Source: Nymphaea colorata
Lineage: Eukaryota; Streptophyta; Magnoliopsida; Nymphaeales; Nymphaeaceae
Assembly: GCF_008831285.2 (NCBI RefSeq)
Contig: NC_045148.1
Span: 17,665,002-17,725,001 of the forward strand
Direction: 5' to 3'
Length of the DNA stretch: 60,000 bases
Positions within the stretch are counted from its first letter, which is position 1. Each line of letters begins with the position of its first letter. Of the stretch, positions 56,201-60,000 are shown in pieces. The notes under the pieces were generated by a model. The model saw only the letters and a list, made by a program, of their open reading frames with translations, did no database searches and had not been told where the DNA came from. Position numbers and translations under genes: made by a program.

Positions 56201-57077
56201 ATTTGACCGCAGAAGGGCAAAATTGTCCAAATTGATCAATTTCGACCAATTGACCAAAGTCAAAGCTCATTTGCAAGTAGTTTGACTTTATTTCAGGTAA
56301 TTTGATAAATTTGGGTCAAGAAAGCTCTTAATTGAGCTAAATTCTACTTTGACTGAGTTTAGTCAAAGTGGGTTTGGTTCGGTCAAAGTCTATTTTCGTC
56401 CATTAATTGGATCATGAGACAGACTTACGTTTTGACTATGTTGAGCCCGTGGTGACCGAACCTAGCTGGAATTGGCACCACATTTGAGTGCACCCGGGTC
56501 AAACTTACTTGGATTAAGTAGGTTAGGTGAGTTTGACTAGTCTAGTAATTGTTTCCTTGAAAATGATTTTTTTCTTTAAGGAGGACCTGGTTAAAGAAGA
56601 GAGAGAGACATAAATGTCTCTCTTTTCCTAGGTTTCTCCTTTATTTTTTCTTGAAAATGACTTTTCTTCAATTAATTTGAGAGAAAATATTTATTTGTTA
56701 TTTTTTTGACATGGAGGGGGCGTGGCCCCTGGGGGGATCTTGACCACACGGGCTAGGTGGGGCCCACACGTGGGTCCCACATAGCATTCTAGACTGAATT
56801 AGATCCAATTCTTCGATCTAAGTCAAAATTTGCATTTTGCAATTGGATTTGAATTTCAAATGACATTTGCAATTGGATTTGGATTTCAAATGACATTTGC
56901 AATTGGATTTGGACTCGTAATCCTGCACTGGGATTCGTGTCTCGGGTTAAATTCACGATTTGAATCTAATTGTTCTTTAGATTCGAAATTAGCTTTGAAA
57001 TTGCAAATTTTCACAATTCTTTTGTGAAATTTTCACATTGCTTCAATTTTAATGTGGAAAAATTTGAGGTGTTAACA
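53238..57077 (-). repeat. 5' LTR of the Tat/Ogre-like element
   Basis: This 3840-bp LTR runs TGTTTGCACC to GTGTTAACA on the + strand. It retains ~336 bp lost from the other LTR. It includes the 30-bp tandem array at 56837-56914. Small substitutions and indels separate it from the 3' LTR along its length. Confidence 0.93.
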
Positions 57078-57823
57078 GCGAGGCTCACTTTTGTCGCTCA
57101 CTCCTCTGTCTATACTTGAGGGCCCACAGGGTATTGGGTGGCACAAGGGCCCGGGATTCTGTTCTATTTCTGTTTGGGAGCAAGACATCTCCTGGTCTCT
57201 CACCCCGGGTTCCTAGAGAGACCATGCTGCTGCAGCGGTGATCTGGGATATCTCAGGAGGCTTCACTGCAGGTGCCATCGATCCGTTGGATCGCCTGGTG
57301 AAGAGATGTTCTGTTCTGCCCGTGAGTGCCCACGGGGATTTCTGTTGCTCGGCACGATGACCATGACATTGTCAGAGAACCACGGTTGGAAGCCTACGAA
57401 ATTTTGGAGGTTGTGCACACCTCGTTTTGTTTCTGATAATGTGACGTAACTCCAATATGTGCTAAAATTTGAAGATATTTGTTTTACAAATGTAAAATAT
57501 TATTTTGTTGGGCCATGTTCCATTTATGACTGGATTTTCTCCATACTCAGAGGAATTCTGACCCTTCTTTCTATCTCTACAGCTAGTCCTTGATAGATTT
57601 TGGCTTTGGAGTGACAACCTCAGTTTTGTGATGGACAGCATTGACATTCTGGATACTGCGTCGGTTTTAGGGACTTGTGTTTATTTTAGTTGTTTGGGTC
57701 CAAATGTTTTATTATTGAAATAAAACAAATGTCTGATTTCTTTATGTTTTGGTCATGACTCAATGTTGCTTCCGCTATTATAGAAATGAAAAAAACTTTG
57801 GTGTCAAAAATTGGGTCGTGATA
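57078..57823 (+). repeat. 3' LTR of the Tekay-like element, right part
   Basis: This resumes with the duplicated GCGAG and GGCTCACTTTTGTCGCTCAC and matches 32811-33559. It ends GTCGTGATA; the 5' LTR ends GTCGTGACA, so the terminal CA has mutated to TA. The TATAC duplication follows. Confidence 0.92.
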
Positions 57824-57828
57824 TATAC

Positions 57829-58349
57829 ACGATACCCTTTTTTATTGTGAGGATAACCTGCAAAATACATTTGTGTGCACGTGATGAGAACTTATGCAGT
57901 GGATTTAAATTTTTGGCATAGCACAAGCATCCAAAAACATGTAAGTCTGCATAATTGGGTTTTTTATTATAAAGAAGTTCAAATGAAGACCGGTCATTTA
58001 AAAGAGTTGGCGGCATTCTATTTATTAAAAACGTTGCAGTGAAAATACATTCACCCCAAAAAGTAATAGGTAGATTTGCTTGAAACCTAAGTGCTCGTGC
58101 CACCTCTAAGAGATGACGATGCTTCCTCTCAACACGCCCATTTTGTTGAGGAGTTCCAACACAGGAAGTTTGATGTTCTTTGCCATGCTCATGAAAATAT
58201 GCTTGCATATTATTAGCTGTAAATTTAGCACCATTATCACTTCGAACACATTTTACATGAGTACTGAATTGAGTGAAAACCGTGGCACAAAAACGAGTTA
58301 AGCATTAAAATGTTTCAGATTTGAACCTCATCAAGAAGACCCAAGTAGA
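57829..58349 (-). pseudogene. Copia integrase C-terminal half
   Basis: The frame 57804-58208 carries the integrase Glu motif GTPQQNGRVERKHRHLLEVAR and the region LHVFGCLCYAKNL. A frameshift near 57870 separates it from the downstream segment. A VRSDNGAKF-type stretch holding the second Asp lies near 58220-58260 in another frame. The domain is broken. Confidence 0.88.
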
Positions 58350-59687
58350 TCATGTAAAATCATATACTATGATGAGAAAATAATGTGCACCCATGTGTGA
58401 CGGCATAGCATATCCTCCCCAAATATCACAATGAATCAGGTCAAACGGATCACTTGCTCTACAAGTACTTGTTGGAAAAGGTAAACGAGTGAATTTAGCT
58501 TTAAGACATGCATCACAAGGAGAATCATGCTTGGAAATAGAAATGTTTTCATTCAATGAAAAAGTCTTATCAAATGAAGGATGTCCAAGTCTCATATGCC
58601 ACATATGAGCTGTCTTATTACTAGGAGAAGCAAACAAAGCATGTGAGGTAGTTTGAATAAGAAGATGGTAAAGTCCACCGCTCAAGTTTCCCACTCTAAT
58701 CAGCTTCCTCGACAAAGGGTCCTGGAAAGCACAACAGGTTGAAAGAAAAATAGCAATACAATTAGTAGTCTTGGTAAACTTTGGAACTAATAATAAATTG
58801 TATTTAAAATCGGGAATATATAGGACATCAGTAAGCTGAATATTGGCTGAAAGATAAACTGTTCCAGTAATAGAGACTAGTGTTTGATGTCCATTTGGTA
58901 GGTTGATCACACGATGTTTAGGTAGAGTTTTGATAGTAGAGAGCAAATGTAAATGAGGTGTCATCTGGTCTGAGGCTTCGGTGTCAATAATCCAAGGAAA
59001 ATGAGTTGCAAATGATTGTTTACCTGCTAGATTAGCAGCAGCCGGTGAAGTATCAACATTTAACCAAGATGCCAATTGACTGACCTGTTCTTCGGTAAGT
59101 TGTGACAAAACAGCACTGACTTTTACGTTGTTGGCCGATGTTCCTCCCTGTTGCACATTTTCAATTTTCGAAGAATCACCAGTTGAACCTGCAGCCTTAG
59201 GATGATTTGGAGGATAACCATGAAGCACATAGCATCGAGATTTTATATGCCCGAGCATTCCACAATGATCACATTTTGGTCGAGGGCGATTGCGAGTAGC
59301 ATTAGGCATCCTTACCAGATTCTTTTTGGTATATGATGTAGAAGAAGACCTGACTGCAAGAGCTATGTTGTTGGATCTAGACATTTTTGGTGTGAGAAGA
59401 TGTTGAGTCTCTTTTTGAAGCAGCATAGCATAGACCCTATTAATGTTGGGTAGAGGATCGATAGCAAGAATCTGACTTCGAAGATTGCTAAAACTTTCAT
59501 TCAATCCCATTAAGAACTGATAAACTTTTTCATGATCTTGACATGAATGAAACTCTTTAAATGCACCACAAGTATAAGCAGACACAGTTGAATAAGATCC
59601 AAGTTCATCCCAAAAAGTTTTGAGTGTAGTGAAGTAGACAGCCAATGAATTTTGTTCTTGACGTAAATCAGATATCATATTCTTCAA
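58350..59687 (-). pseudogene. Copia gag, protease and integrase N terminus
   Basis: The 445-codon frame holds, in order, a gag part (MISDLRQEQNSLAVYFTTLK), a zinc knuckle CDHCGMLGHIKSRC (CX2CX4HX4C), the protease active site WIIDTEASDQMT, and the integrase HHCC finger (HMWHMRLGHPS, CDACLKAK), ending in YFLIIVYDFT. The protease has Glu where the invariant Gly of D-S/T-G should be, so it is likely dead. The N-terminal gag is in another frame. Confidence 0.9.
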
Positions 59688-60000
59688 TTGATAAATACGA
59701 GCAGCGTTACCTTGAAGAAACGTTCTTGAAGATCAATCCAAACGTCGGGAGCTTCACTAGCGTAGATAACGCTATTTGCTATCTCCTTGGATAATGAGTT
59801 AAGAATCCATGACAAAACCAAGTCATTACAGCGAACCCATGCCATGTAGTCTGAGCAAGTGGTTGCGGGTTTTGGAATAGAACCATCAACAAATCCAAAC
59901 TTGTTCTTGGCACTAAGGGCCATTTTCATTGTCTGTCGCCATGTAGAATAGTTGTCGCCAACAAGAGGATTAGTCACTAGAATAGCACCATGATTATCAG
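59684..60000 (-). pseudogene. Copia gag N terminus (partial)
   Basis: The frame has LVGDNYSTWRQTMKMALSAK and KFGFVDGSIPKP, the usual N-terminal region of copia gag. It shifts frame near 59700, after DLQERFF, relative to the following gag part. The sequence is open to the window edge, so the true start is outside. Confidence 0.88.

Larger units (their letters stand above)
40398..57077 (-). mobile_element. Tat/Ogre-like Ty3 retrotransposon with PMD ORF
   Basis: A 16.7-kb minus-strand element is flanked by GCGAG duplications (40393-40397, 57078-57082). Its LTRs run TGTTAACACC...GGTGCGAACA and are 3504 and 3840 bp. In transcription order it holds PBS, leader, a plant mobile domain ORF, gag, protease, a G-patch-like segment, RT, RNase H, a second RNase H, integrase, and a ~1-kb 3' untranslated region. 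The dual RNase H and extra ORF ahead of gag fit the Tat/Ogre branch. Gag and pol have many stops and shifts. Confidence 0.92.
30019..57823 (+). mobile_element. Tekay/Del-like Ty3 retrotransposon with nested insertions
   Basis: The plus-strand element starts TGTAAGACCC and has ~2.77-kb LTRs once insertions are removed. The target duplication TATAC sits at 30014-30018 and 57824-57828. The initiator tRNA-Met PBS, the polypurine tract after a TTTCGAGGACGAAATTTC motif, and the C-terminal chromodomain-like segment fit the Tekay/Del chromovirus lineage. All coding parts carry stops. A hAT element sits in the 5' LTR and a complete Tat/Ogre-like element in the 3' LTR. Confidence 0.92.
57829..60000 (-). 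mobile_element. Ty1/copia retrotransposon, 5' half (runs off the window)
   Basis: This is the gag, protease and integrase half of the element whose RT half lies at 27523-30018. The 5' LTR and primer binding site lie beyond position 60000. Both halves share orientation and are joined by the TATAC duplication logic. Confidence 0.92.

Noticed and set aside
40398-57077. Endogenous pararetrovirus or other integrated virus
   Set aside because: LTRs, target duplications, integrase and Tat-type RT identify a Ty3 retrotransposon. No movement protein or envelope-like ORF is seen.
1-60000. A wholly new multi-gene biological system
   Set aside because: Every ORF of substance fits GULLO genes or known retroelement proteins. 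Unexplained parts are short flanks and small insertions.

Overview
This window is nuclear DNA of a seed plant, most likely a flowering plant. The evidence is a three-exon L-gulonolactone oxidase (GULLO) gene repeated in tandem, GT-AG introns, TATA-type promoters, and four LTR retrotransposons of plant lineages: Reina-like and Tekay/Del-like chromoviruses, a Tat/Ogre-like Ty3 element and a Ty1/copia element. I cannot name the species. There is no sign of bacterial, plasmid or phage DNA.

Positions 1-27,500 hold a tandem array. Three apparently intact GULLO genes lie on the + strand with start codons at 6520, 14921 and 21804. Each has exons of exactly 705, 256 and 827 nt and encodes 595 aa with a signal peptide, an FAD-binding domain and a C-terminal ALO-type domain. 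Each sits in a repeat unit with shared 5' flank, TATA box about 70 bp upstream of the ATG, and shared 3' flank. Decayed GULLO pieces follow gene 1 (10373-10516) and gene 3 (25768-27060), so ancestral units may have carried a second copy. Transposons decorate the array: a young complete Reina-like element (753-6275, TSD CTGCC) about 240 bp upstream of GULLO gene 1, a 392-bp MITE in intron 1 of gene 2, and a ~950-bp inverted-repeat element behind gene 2.

Positions 27,500-60,000 are a nested retrotransposon stack. A minus-strand Ty1/copia element (27523-30018 and 57829 to the window end) is split by a plus-strand Tekay/Del-like element (30019-57823, TSD TATAC). The 5' LTR of that element carries a 763-bp non-autonomous hAT element full of GA-rich repeats (30143-30905). 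Its 3' LTR is split by a 16.7-kb minus-strand Tat/Ogre-like element (40398-57077, TSD GCGAG). The Tat element has 3.5-3.8 kb LTRs, a dual RNase H and, ahead of gag, an open 337-codon plant mobile domain (PMD) ORF. Target-site duplications fix the relative order of the insertions.

The GULLO proteins would oxidise L-gulono-1,4-lactone or related aldonolactones in the secretory pathway. The retroelement genes are mostly broken; the Reina-like element is closest to intact, with one gag/pol frame change. I found no clearly undescribed system. The best leads are the Reina insertion in the GULLO1 promoter, a Gly-to-Cys change in the GULLO3 FAD site, the retroelement PMD ORF, and a conserved unexplained block upstream of all three GULLO genes.
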